Assembly (NCBI GenBank): GCA_016207265.1
Contig: JACQPZ010000006.1
Location: 1 to 11,823, forward strand
Length of the DNA: 11,823 bases
Origin: Candidatus Latescibacterota bacterium
GTDB lineage: Bacteria > Eisenbacteria > RBG-16-71-46 > SZUA-252
Direction: 5' to 3'
The notes beneath the pieces are model-generated. The model was not told where the DNA came from. It ran no database searches and saw only the letters and a list, made by a program, of their open reading frames with translations. Below are positions 6,248-11,823 of this stretch, one piece after another. The position numbers were made by a program, and so were the translations under genes. Positions within the stretch are counted from its first letter, which is position 1, and the number at the start of each line of letters is the position of its first letter.

Positions 6248-7621
6248 GTGACGGCGCGCCGCCGCAGGGCCAAGCCCTGGGCGAAGCGGCCGCGGCCCGG
6301 CGCGCGGGAACTCGCGCTCCAGACGATCGTCGCGGTCGAGTCGCGGAGCGCCTTCTCCGACCGGCTCCTCGAAACGAGGCTCAGGGATTCGGGCCTGAGC
6401 CCCGAGGACTCGCGCCTCGTTACCGCGCTCGTCCAGGGGACGCTGCGCCATCGGGCGACGCTGGACCATCACCTGAAGTCCTTCACGCGCGGAGGCTGGG
6501 AGGACCTGACTCCCTGGATCCGCGGCGCCCTGAGGCTCGCCGCGTTTCAAATCCTCTACCTCGACCGCGTTCCGGCCTCGGCCGCGGTGGACGAGAGCGT
6601 TGAGCTTGCGAAGCGCTACGGGCACCCCGGGACGGCGGGCCTCGTGAACGCGGTGCTGCGCCGGCTCGCGGGCGGGGATCGGGCCCCGATGCCCGACCGC
6701 GACGCGCATCCCATCGAGCATCTTTCCATCCTCCATTCGCATCCCACCTGGATCATCGAGCGGTGGGTGGCGCGGTACGGACGGGAGGGAGCGGAGCGCC
6801 TCCTCGAAGCGGACAACGGGGAGCCTCCCGCGTCGCTCCATCCCAACGCGCTTCGCGCGTCGAACGAGGAGGTCCTCGCGCGTCTGCGGGCGGAAGGATT
6901 CTCGCCCGAGCCGGGTCCGAACGGCGGGCCGGTGCTCGTCATCCGCGGAGGGTTCGTGGCATCGCGCTCCGACGCGTTTCGGGAGGGCCTCGTCTCGCTC
7001 CAGGACGAGGCGGAGTCGGCGGTCGTTTCGCTCCTCGGAGCGCGGCCCACGGAGCGCGCGCTCGACCTCTGCGCGGCGCCCGGAGGAAAAACCGCCCAGA
7101 TCGCCGAGGCTGTGGGACCCGGCGGCATGGTCGTCGCGATGGAGCGGCATCCAAGCCGCGCGCGCGCGCTGCGCGAGAACGTGAACCGGAGGCTCGGGAT
7201 CGCCCATGCGCACGTGCTCTGCGCGGACGGCGCGCGGCTCCCGCTTCGCGGGACGTTCGACCGCGTCCTGGTGGACGCTCCGTGCTCCGGACTCGGCGTC
7301 TTGCGGCGCAGGGCCGACGCGCGCTGGCGGAAGGACCCCTCCACCATCGCCGCGCTGGCGGCGCTCCAGCGTCCGCTCGTCGAGTCCGCCGCGGGCCTCG
7401 TCCGGCCCGGCGGGGTGTTGGTGTATAGTGTCTGCTCCTTGGAGCCGGAGGAGACGGTCGAGATCGTGGAGCCTTTCTTGCGCGACCATCCCGCGTTCAC
7501 GCACGAGGACGCGGATCCTCATCTGCCGCCGGGGTTCCGGTCGGGCGCGCGGAATCTGACCGCCTGGCCTCCCCGGCACGGCACCGACGGCGTGTTCGCC
7601 GCGCGGTTGCGCCGCCGATGA
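6248..7621 (+). CDS. rsmB: 16S rRNA (cytosine-967-C5)-methyltransferase
   Basis: The protein has 457 residues, normal for RsmB/Sun. Residues about 18-140 form the NusB-like RNA-binding domain (ARELALQTI, AAVDESVELAKRYG, GLVNAVLRRL). The methyltransferase domain holds the SAM motif LDLCAAPGGKTAQIAE from residue 272, motif IV VDAPCSG at 342-348, and motif VI with the catalytic cysteine C396 in VYSVCSLEPEE. C346 is the second conserved cysteine, needed for product release in this family. The C-terminus has the family ending (HGTDGVFAARL). It methylates C967 (E. coli numbering) of 16S rRNA. The start is GTG at 6248, with GAGGG at 6234-6238, 4 bases after fmt. fmt-rsmB adjacency is common in bacteria. 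Motif VI has valine where threonine is usual (SVCS), which should be harmless. Confidence 0.97.
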   Translation: MTARRRRAKPWAKRPRPGARELALQTIVAVESRSAFSDRLLETRLRDSGLSPEDSRLVTALVQGTLRHRATLDHHLKSFTRGGWEDLTPWIRGALRLAAFQILYLDRVPASAAVDESVELAKRYGHPGTAGLVNAVLRRLAGGDRAPMPDRDAHPIEHLSILHSHPTWIIERWVARYGREGAERLLEADNGEPPASLHPNALRASNEEVLARLRAEGFSPEPGPNGGPVLVIRGGFVASRSDAFREGLVSLQDEAESAVVSLLGARPTERALDLCAAPGGKTAQIAEAVGPGGMVVAMERHPSRARALRENVNRRLGIAHAHVLCADGARLPLRGTFDRVLVDAPCSGLGVLRRRADARWRKDPSTIAALAALQRPLVESAAGLVRPGGVLVYSVCSLEPEETVEIVEPFLRDHPAFTHEDADPHLPPGFRSGARNLTAWPPRHGTDGVFAARLRRR

Positions 7622-8418
7622 GCGCGCCTTCGAGCCAGAACGTCACGGAGACCCTCGGGGAAGAGCAGGCCGGCTCGCCCCCCTTCGACCGTCGCCGCGG
7701 CCCCCGCTTCTCCCTCTGGAGCGGGACGCTCGTTCTCTCAGCGCTCGCGCTCGCGGGCGGATTTCTCGTGATCCATCTCGTGCTGATGCCGAGCCTGACA
7801 CGGCAGGGAGCCGAGGTGCGCGTGCCCGAGGTGATCGGCCAGAGCGAGGTCGAGGCGGAGCGGATCCTCGCCTCGGAAGGGCTCAAGCTCTCGAAGATCT
7901 CCGAGCAGTGGAGCCCCGACGTGCCCCGGGGGTTCGTGATCACCCAGGATCCCGAAGCGGGGGGCGTCGTGAAGCGCGGCCGGAGGATCTCCGCGATCGT
8001 GAGCCTCGGCGCGCAGGGGACGAGCGTGCCGGTGCTGGACGGCGTCACGGCCCGGCAGTCGCAGCTCCTCCTCGAGGGGGCGGGGCTTCGCGTCGGAAGG
8101 GTGGCGCGCGTGTATACCGACGAAGTCAGCAAGGACCTCGTCGTCGCCTCCGATCCGCCCGGCGAGACGCTGGTGGAACAGGGCACGGTCGTGAATCTGC
8201 TCGTGAGCCTCGGGCCGAGGCCGCAGAGCTACCTCCTGCCGAATCTCATCGGGCTCGACGCCGCCGAAACGGCGCGGGGTCTGAGAGAGGAGGGATTCGC
8301 CGTCACGGTCCGCGAGGGCGGCCCCAAGCAGCGGGCCGGGCTCGTCGCCGGACAGGAGCCGGCGCCGGGTCATCGCGTCGCGCTCCGGGATTCGATCGTG
8401 CTCTATTATCGCCCGTGA
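7618..8418 (+). CDS. Membrane-anchored triple-PASTA protein without a kinase domain
   Basis: This 266-residue protein starts with an ATG that overlaps the rsmB stop (ATGA). Residues 1-33 are polar and presumably cytoplasmic, with an RRRGPR cluster just before one membrane helix at about 34-57. After it come three PASTA repeats, at roughly 67-135 (VPEVIGQSEVEAERIL), 138-204 (VPVLDGVTARQSQLLL) and 209-265 (LPNLIGLDAAETARGL), each ending in a strand such as ISAIVSLG or VNLLVSLG. PASTA domains occur in Ser/Thr kinases of the PrkC/PknB group and in penicillin-binding proteins, where some bind peptidoglycan fragments. No kinase or transpeptidase domain is present and the frame is intact from rsmB onward, so it is not a truncated gene. 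Position between rsmB and rpe is where Firmicutes carry prkC. A periplasmic, wall-sensing or wall-binding role is inferred, not shown. Confidence 0.9.
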   Translation: MSAPSSQNVTETLGEEQAGSPPFDRRRGPRFSLWSGTLVLSALALAGGFLVIHLVLMPSLTRQGAEVRVPEVIGQSEVEAERILASEGLKLSKISEQWSPDVPRGFVITQDPEAGGVVKRGRRISAIVSLGAQGTSVPVLDGVTARQSQLLLEGAGLRVGRVARVYTDEVSKDLVVASDPPGETLVEQGTVVNLLVSLGPRPQSYLLPNLIGLDAAETARGLREEGFAVTVREGGPKQRAGLVAGQEPAPGHRVALRDSIVLYYRP

Positions 8419-9128
8419 GCGATCGCAGCGGAGAGCGCGCCGTCTCGGACGCGTGGGGGAAGCCGCGCCGCTTCCGCATTTGCCCTTCGATTCTCTCAGC
8501 GGATTTCTCCCGCTTGGGTGAGGAGATCACGAGGGTCACGAGCGCCGGCGCCGATTTCATCCACGTGGACGTCATGGACGGCCGGTTCGTTCCGAGCATC
8601 ACGTTTGGTCCGATCCTCGTCCGGGCCATGCGCCGGCTCACCTCCCTGCCGCTCGACGTCCACCTGATGGTCGTGGAGCCGATGCGGTTCCTCGAGGATT
8701 TCGCCGCCGCGGGCGCCGACTGCCTCACCGTGCACGTCGAGGCGGTGGAGGATCCGGTCGACGCCGTGCGGCGCATTCGGGCGCGCGGGCTCCGCGCGGG
8801 GCTCACGGTCAAGCCCAGCACGTCGGTCGGGCGGCTCCTTCCGGCGCTCCCCGAATGCGACATCGCGCTGGTCATGACGGTGGAGCCCGGCGCCGGCGGC
8901 CAGAGGTTTCTCGAAGGCTCGGCGGAGCGGATCGCGACGTTGCGCTCCGCGATCGACTCGGGCGGCTTCGACTGCCTCCTGAGCGTGGACGGCGGCATCG
9001 GCCCCGAGACCGCGCCGATCGCCGCCCGGGCCGGCGCCGACACGTTCGTCGCGGGGCACTCCGTGTTCCGCGCTCCGGACCCGGGCGAGGCGCTGGCCGC
9101 GTTGCGCCGGAGCATCGAAGGGGCGTGA
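8415..9128 (+). CDS. rpe: Ribulose-phosphate 3-epimerase
   Basis: Rpe interconverts ribulose-5-phosphate and xylulose-5-phosphate in the pentose phosphate pathway, as a metal-dependent TIM barrel. The family pattern is clear: CPSILSADF at 23-31, HVDVMDG at 50-56, DVHLMV at 81-86, the phosphate-binding loop region TVEPGAGGQRF at 155-165 and SVDGGI at 190-195. Metal and catalytic residues H50, D52, H83 and D192 are present. The loop has alanine where GFGGQ is usual (GAGGQ), a small change. The GTG at 8415 overlaps the previous stop as GTGA and is the only start candidate just before the conserved region. It gives 237 residues, with about 19 more at the N-terminus than usual before the first barrel strand. 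No clear Shine-Dalgarno sequence is seen, so coupling to the PASTA gene is likely. Confidence 0.97.
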   Translation: MSDRSGERAVSDAWGKPRRFRICPSILSADFSRLGEEITRVTSAGADFIHVDVMDGRFVPSITFGPILVRAMRRLTSLPLDVHLMVVEPMRFLEDFAAAGADCLTVHVEAVEDPVDAVRRIRARGLRAGLTVKPSTSVGRLLPALPECDIALVMTVEPGAGGQRFLEGSAERIATLRSAIDSGGFDCLLSVDGGIGPETAPIAARAGADTFVAGHSVFRAPDPGEALAALRRSIEGA

Positions 9129-10108
9129 ACGTCCTCGTGGTCGGCGGCGCTGGATACGTCGGGAGCGTCGTCGTGGAGGAGCTGGTGAGGGCCCGGGAAT
9201 CGGCGATCGTCCTCGACGACCTCTCGACCGGACACCGCGACGCCGTCTCTCCGCTCGCCTACTTCGTCCGCGGCTCGATCGGGGACGAGGGGCCGCTTCA
9301 GGAGGCGTTCGAGACCAAGTCCATCGACTGCGTGATCCACCTCGCGGGGAAGTCGCTCGTCGCGGAATCCGTGGCCCATCCGGAGCGCTACGAGGAGGCG
9401 AACGTCGCACAGGGACGCCTCCTCCTCGACGCGATGCGCGCGCACGGGGTTACCGACATCGTGTTCTCGTCCACCGCGGCCGTCTACGACCCCTCGGCGC
9501 CGATGCCGCTTCACGAGTCGTCTCCGCTCCGACCCGAAAACCCCTACGGGGAAACGAAGCTCCGGTTCGAGCGGACGCTCGCGGAGCACGCCGCGCGAGG
9601 GGAGGCCCGATTCGTCTCGCTCCGGTATTTCAACGTGGCGGGCGCGAGCATCGACCATGGAGAGGACCATCGGGAAGAGACCCACCTGATCCCGCTCCTC
9701 CTCGACGCGGCCCGGGAGGCGCGGGGTCCCGTTCCGGTCTACGGCGACGATTATCCGACCCCGGACGGAACCGCGGTCCGCGACTACGTGCACGTCGTGG
9801 ACGTCGCGGAGGCGCATCGCCGCGCCGCGCGGTATCTCGCCGACGGTGGGGAAAGCCGCGCGTTCAATCTCGGCTCGGGACGCGGGTCGTCCGTGCGGGA
9901 GGTCGTCGCGGCCGTGGAGTCCGTGACCGGCCGCCGCGTTCCGACCCGGAGGGCCGAGCGGCGCCCGGGCGACCCGCCGGCGCTGATTGCCTCCTCGGAC
10001 GAGGCGCGGCGCGTGCTAGGCTGGAAGCCCCAGTTCGGCGACCTGGGCGCGATCGTCGAGACCGCGTGGGATTGGCGGATGCGACATCCGGAGGGCTACA
10101 GGGAGTGA
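9125..10108 (+). CDS. galE: UDP-glucose 4-epimerase (extended SDR family)
   Basis: The 327-residue protein has the NAD-binding Rossmann start VVGGAGYVGS (GxxGxxG at 7-13), the DDLSTGH motif at 31-37 and catalytic residues T117 (SSTAAVY), Y141 and K145 (NPYGETK). LRYFNVAGA, the TAVRDYVHVVDVAEAH block and a C-terminal GRRVP..RRPGDPPALIAS stretch are all typical of GalE. The enzyme interconverts UDP-glucose and UDP-galactose, supplying galactose for surface polysaccharide. Close relatives act on other UDP-sugars, so the exact substrate is less certain than the family. The start GTG 9125 overlaps the rpe stop as GTGA and gives a protein beginning directly with the first Rossmann strand. The heptose genes downstream suggest an envelope role, whereas no galactose-catabolism genes (galK, galT) are seen. 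Confidence 0.93.
   Translation: MNVLVVGGAGYVGSVVVEELVRARESAIVLDDLSTGHRDAVSPLAYFVRGSIGDEGPLQEAFETKSIDCVIHLAGKSLVAESVAHPERYEEANVAQGRLLLDAMRAHGVTDIVFSSTAAVYDPSAPMPLHESSPLRPENPYGETKLRFERTLAEHAARGEARFVSLRYFNVAGASIDHGEDHREETHLIPLLLDAAREARGPVPVYGDDYPTPDGTAVRDYVHVVDVAEAHRRAARYLADGGESRAFNLGSGRGSSVREVVAAVESVTGRRVPTRRAERRPGDPPALIASSDEARRVLGWKPQFGDLGAIVETAWDWRMRHPEGYRE
10090..10095 (+). promoter_or_regulatory. Ribosome binding site for the small DUF2007-like gene
   Basis: GGAGGG lies 9 bases before the GTG at 10105, inside the end of galE. It supports that start over the GTG at 10066 in the same frame, which would overlap galE by 43 bases and add 13 unconserved-looking residues. Confidence 0.6.
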
Positions 10109-10434
10109 CTCGGGAAGAGGATCGCGAGAAGTCGGGCGCGCCGGGCGAGGAATCGCGGGCGCCGCGCGGCGAGGCGCTTCCGCGCGAAGCGCTGGTCGCG
10201 GTCCGGAACGTCCCGGACGAGCAGACGGCGACCATGCTGCGCGATTTCCTCCGCGACCAGGGGATCGAGGCCACGGTGGTCGCGGTTCAGATTCCCTGGC
10301 TCTCGACGGTGGAATCGCTGCTCCACGGCTACTGGGGCCGGATCGAAGTGCTCGGGCGCGACGCCGAGCGGGCCCGCTCGCTCCTCGACGATTTCTTCGC
10401 GGCGACTCCGGAACGGGGGGAGGAAGAGCCTTGA
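10105..10434 (+). CDS. Small DUF2007-like protein (putative signal-transducing protein)
   Basis: This 109-residue protein starts at a GTG overlapping the galE stop (GTGA). The first 28 residues are charged and probably disordered. Residues about 30-99 form one small alpha/beta domain: a strand LVAVRNV, a helix with EQTATMLRDFLRDQGIEATVV, a WLSTVESLLHGYWGRIEV segment and a final helix DAERARSLLDDFF. This pattern (strand, helix ending in a 'GI.A' turn, strand with V, then 'D.ERA..LL') resembles the DUF2007 family, annotated as putative prokaryotic signal-transducing proteins with a ferredoxin-like fold. No enzyme motif, signal peptide or clear membrane helix is present. Its biochemical role is unknown. 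It sits between galE and the heptose kinase and overlaps both by 4 bases, so it is co-made with envelope-sugar enzymes. The family assignment is by recognition of pattern only. Confidence 0.75.
   Translation: MTREEDREKSGAPGEESRAPRGEALPREALVAVRNVPDEQTATMLRDFLRDQGIEATVVAVQIPWLSTVESLLHGYWGRIEVLGRDAERARSLLDDFFAATPERGEEEP
10419..10424 (+). promoter_or_regulatory. Ribosome binding site deciding the TTG start of rfaE1
   Basis: GGAGGA lies 6 bases before the TTG at 10431, which overlaps the preceding stop as TTGA. The strong site supports this rare start codon; no ATG or GTG occurs in frame before the conserved kinase start. Confidence 0.75.
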
Positions 10435-11468
10435 GCCGCTCCGGCCGGAGCCTGACGGACGCGGTTGCGGGGCCCGGGCTCACCCGGGCGGAGCTTACCG
10501 AGCGCGTCCACGGCTTCGGAGGGCGGCGCGTCGTCGTCATCGGAGACATCATCCTGGATCGTTACCTCTGGGGGAGCGCCACGCGCGTCTCTCCCGAGGC
10601 GCCGGTTCTGGTCGTGGACGTGGAGCGCGAGGAGCTGCGCCTGGGGGGCGCCGCGAACGTGGCGCACAACGTCCGTGCGCTCGGGGCGCTCCCGACGCTC
10701 GTCGGCGTCGTGGGAAAGGACGCGGCCGCGGAGAGCCTGAAGCGCGAGCTCAAGGCGCGCTCCGTGGATTCGGACGGGGGCGTGCTGACGGATCCGGCGC
10801 GCCGGACGAGCCTCAAGACGCGGATCGTGGCGCACGAGCAGCAGGTGCTCCGCGCGGACGAGGAGACGCGCGGGCCGGTCGCGCCCACGGTCCTCGAGGA
10901 GCTGTGGCAGCGCGTGGAGCGCGCCCTTTCCACGGCGGACGCCGTGCTCGTCTCCGACTACGGGAAGGGGGTCGTCACCCCGGCCCTGCTCGATCGGCTC
11001 CTGCCGGAACTCAAGCGGCGGGGGATTCCCAGCGCCGTGGATCCGAAGGAGGAGCACTTCTTCTGTTACAACGGCGTCCACGTGATCACGCCGAACGTCG
11101 CCGAAGCTTCCCAGGCGTGGGGGCGGAGGATCCGCGCCCCCGATGATCTCCTCGAGGCGGGGTTCGGGCTTCGTGAACGACTCTCCGCCCACGCCGTCCT
11201 GATCACGCGCGGGGCGGAGGGGATGTCGCTCTTCACGTCGGAGGGCCATACCCACTTCCCCACGCGCGCCCGGAAGGTGTACGACGTGACCGGCGCGGGG
11301 GACACCGTGGTCGCGACGATCGCGGCGGCGCTCGCCGCCGGGGCGTCCCTCGCCGAAGCGTGCGTCCTCGCGAATCACGCGGCGGGAATCGTCGTCGCCG
11401 AGCTGGGCACCGCCGTGGCCACGGGCGTTCAGCTCATCGAGTCCCTGGAGGAGCTCCCCAATGGGTGA
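10431..11468 (+). CDS. rfaE1: D-glycero-beta-D-manno-heptose-7-phosphate kinase
   Basis: A 345-residue PfkB/ribokinase-family sugar kinase corresponding to the N-terminal half of HldE (RfaE). It phosphorylates heptose-7-phosphate to the 1,7-bisphosphate on the way to ADP-heptose for the LPS inner core. Visible signatures are VVVIGDIILDRYLWG near the N-terminus, RVSPEAPVLVVDV, LGGAANVAHNVRALGA from residue 71 (PfkB signature 1), SDYGKGV, ITPNVAEA and DVTGAGDT with catalytic D291 (PfkB signature 2). RVSPEAPVLVV and the SDYGKG motif are characteristic of HldE kinases rather than other ribokinases. The start is TTG at 10431, with GGAGGA 6 bases upstream. The gene ends before the adenylyltransferase begins, with an 8-base overlap, so the two HldE activities are on separate polypeptides. 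Confidence 0.95.
   Translation: MSRSGRSLTDAVAGPGLTRAELTERVHGFGGRRVVVIGDIILDRYLWGSATRVSPEAPVLVVDVEREELRLGGAANVAHNVRALGALPTLVGVVGKDAAAESLKRELKARSVDSDGGVLTDPARRTSLKTRIVAHEQQVLRADEETRGPVAPTVLEELWQRVERALSTADAVLVSDYGKGVVTPALLDRLLPELKRRGIPSAVDPKEEHFFCYNGVHVITPNVAEASQAWGRRIRAPDDLLEAGFGLRERLSAHAVLITRGAEGMSLFTSEGHTHFPTRARKVYDVTGAGDTVVATIAAALAAGASLAEACVLANHAAGIVVAELGTAVATGVQLIESLEELPNG
11447..11453 (+). promoter_or_regulatory. Ribosome binding site of rfaE2
   Basis: GGAGGAG lies 7 bases before the ATG at 11461, within the last codons of rfaE1. It shows that the adenylyltransferase is started independently and is not simply the continuation of a fused HldE protein. Confidence 0.75.
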
Positions 11469-11823
11469 GGTTCTCGCCCTCACGGACGTGCTCCGCCGCC
11501 GCGCCGCGTCGCGGGCCTTGGGCCAGCGATTCGTCTTCACCAACGGATGTTTCGATCTCATCCATCCGGGCCACACGGAGCTTCTGCGCCGCGCAAAGAG
11601 CCTGGGGCACCGACTCTGCGTCGGGCTCAACTCCGACCGCTCGGTGCGGGCGATCAAGGGTCCCGGCCGGCCGGTCCAGAGCGAGGTCGCCCGCGCGACG
11701 GTCGTCGCCGCGCTCGCGAACGTGGATTACGTCGTGCTCTTCGACGAGGAGACCCCGCTTCGCCTCATCGAGGCGCTCGCTCCGGACGTGCTCGTCAAGG
11801 GAGGGGACTACGATCGGGGCGCC
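11461..11823 (+). CDS. rfaE2: Heptose-1-phosphate adenylyltransferase (ADP-heptose synthase), 3' end outside window
   Basis: The frame is open from ATG 11461 to the end of the window, giving 121 residues of a protein that is usually about 160. It is a cytidylyltransferase-like nucleotidyltransferase. The nucleotide-binding signature TNGCFDLIHPGH is at 27-38, including the HxGH motif (H35, H38). VGLNSDRSVRAIKG near residues 54-67 and VLVKGGDY at 110-117 match the RfaE C-terminal domain. The enzyme joins heptose-1-phosphate to AMP from ATP, making ADP-D-glycero-D-manno-heptose, which HldD then epimerises for LPS core synthesis. The gene overlaps the kinase gene by 8 bases and has its own ribosome binding site. 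Because the frame has no stop inside the window, it is easily missed by simple ORF scans. GmhA, GmhB and HldD are not seen here. Confidence 0.95.
   Translation, partial: MGEVLALTDVLRRRAASRALGQRFVFTNGCFDLIHPGHTELLRRAKSLGHRLCVGLNSDRSVRAIKGPGRPVQSEVARATVVAALANVDYVVLFDEETPLRLIEALAPDVLVKGGDYDRGA

Noticed and set aside
4821..6251. 476-codon + strand frame across def and fmt
   Set aside because: It overlaps two conserved genes in another frame and its translation is low-complexity arginine, glycine and proline with no family motif.
7420..7430. TATAGT-like -10 element inside rsmB
   Set aside because: It falls on conserved codons of the catalytic motif VI and has no matching -35 element.
7908..8414. 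Extension of the rpe frame far upstream through the PASTA gene
   Set aside because: The upstream codons are an out-of-frame shadow of the PASTA repeats; the GTG at 8415 is the sensible start. The same reasoning removes 8855-9124 upstream of galE.
1..11823. CRISPR array, mobile element, tRNA or defence system
   Set aside because: No spaced direct repeats, terminal inverted repeats, transposase or integrase motifs, or cloverleaf sequences were seen; every region is accounted for by recognisable coding genes.

Overview
The window is a dense, gene-packed stretch of very GC-rich DNA (strong G/C preference at third codon positions). All 14 genes I can support lie on the + strand. The largest gap between genes is 26 bases, and most neighbours overlap by 4 to 29 bases. 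There is no tRNA, rRNA, mobile element, CRISPR array or convincing terminator or promoter, and no gene-free stretch longer than 300 bases. The ADP-heptose (LPS core) genes and yajC point to a diderm, Gram-negative-type bacterium. The order def-fmt-rsmB-(PASTA)-rpe and the base composition would fit a high-GC lineage such as Eisenbacteria/Gemmatimonadota/FCB-like groups or a deltaproteobacterium, but that placement is inference from style, not proof.

Region 1 (about 3-3226) is regulatory. It holds the C-terminal half of a sensor histidine kinase, an NtrC-type sigma-54 activator, and a CheR-like methyltransferase fused to a degenerate receiver domain. Each overlaps the next, so the three are probably made together. 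The CheR/receiver fusion is the least ordinary gene in the window: its receiver has a glutamate where the phosphorylated aspartate should be, and a strong internal ribosome binding site could release the receiver as a separate 118-residue protein.

Region 2 (3223-7621) is translation and secretion housekeeping: tgt (tRNA queuosine pathway; apparent CTG start; altered base-pocket motif), yajC (Sec translocon accessory), def and fmt (removal and addition of the formyl group on initiator methionine) and rsmB (16S rRNA m5C methyltransferase). Region 3 (7618-9128) is a membrane-anchored protein with three PASTA repeats, followed by rpe. In Firmicutes the slot between rsmB and rpe carries the PASTA kinase PrkC with its phosphatase and RsgA; here only a PASTA protein without a kinase remains.

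Region 4 (9125-11823) is sugar-nucleotide and envelope metabolism: a UDP-glucose 4-epimerase-like galE, a small DUF2007-like protein, the heptose-7-phosphate kinase rfaE1 and the truncated heptose-1-phosphate adenylyltransferase rfaE2. Rpe makes xylulose-5-phosphate, which transketolase uses to make sedoheptulose-7-phosphate, the heptose precursor, so rpe, rfaE1 and rfaE2 form a plausible metabolic series.

The whole window reads as one long run of translationally coupled genes. Six junctions use a 4-base overlap of the form NTGA, with start codons ATG, GTG, TTG and apparently CTG. I see no clearly new multi-gene system; the best leads are single-gene oddities within an otherwise recognisable housekeeping and regulatory cluster.
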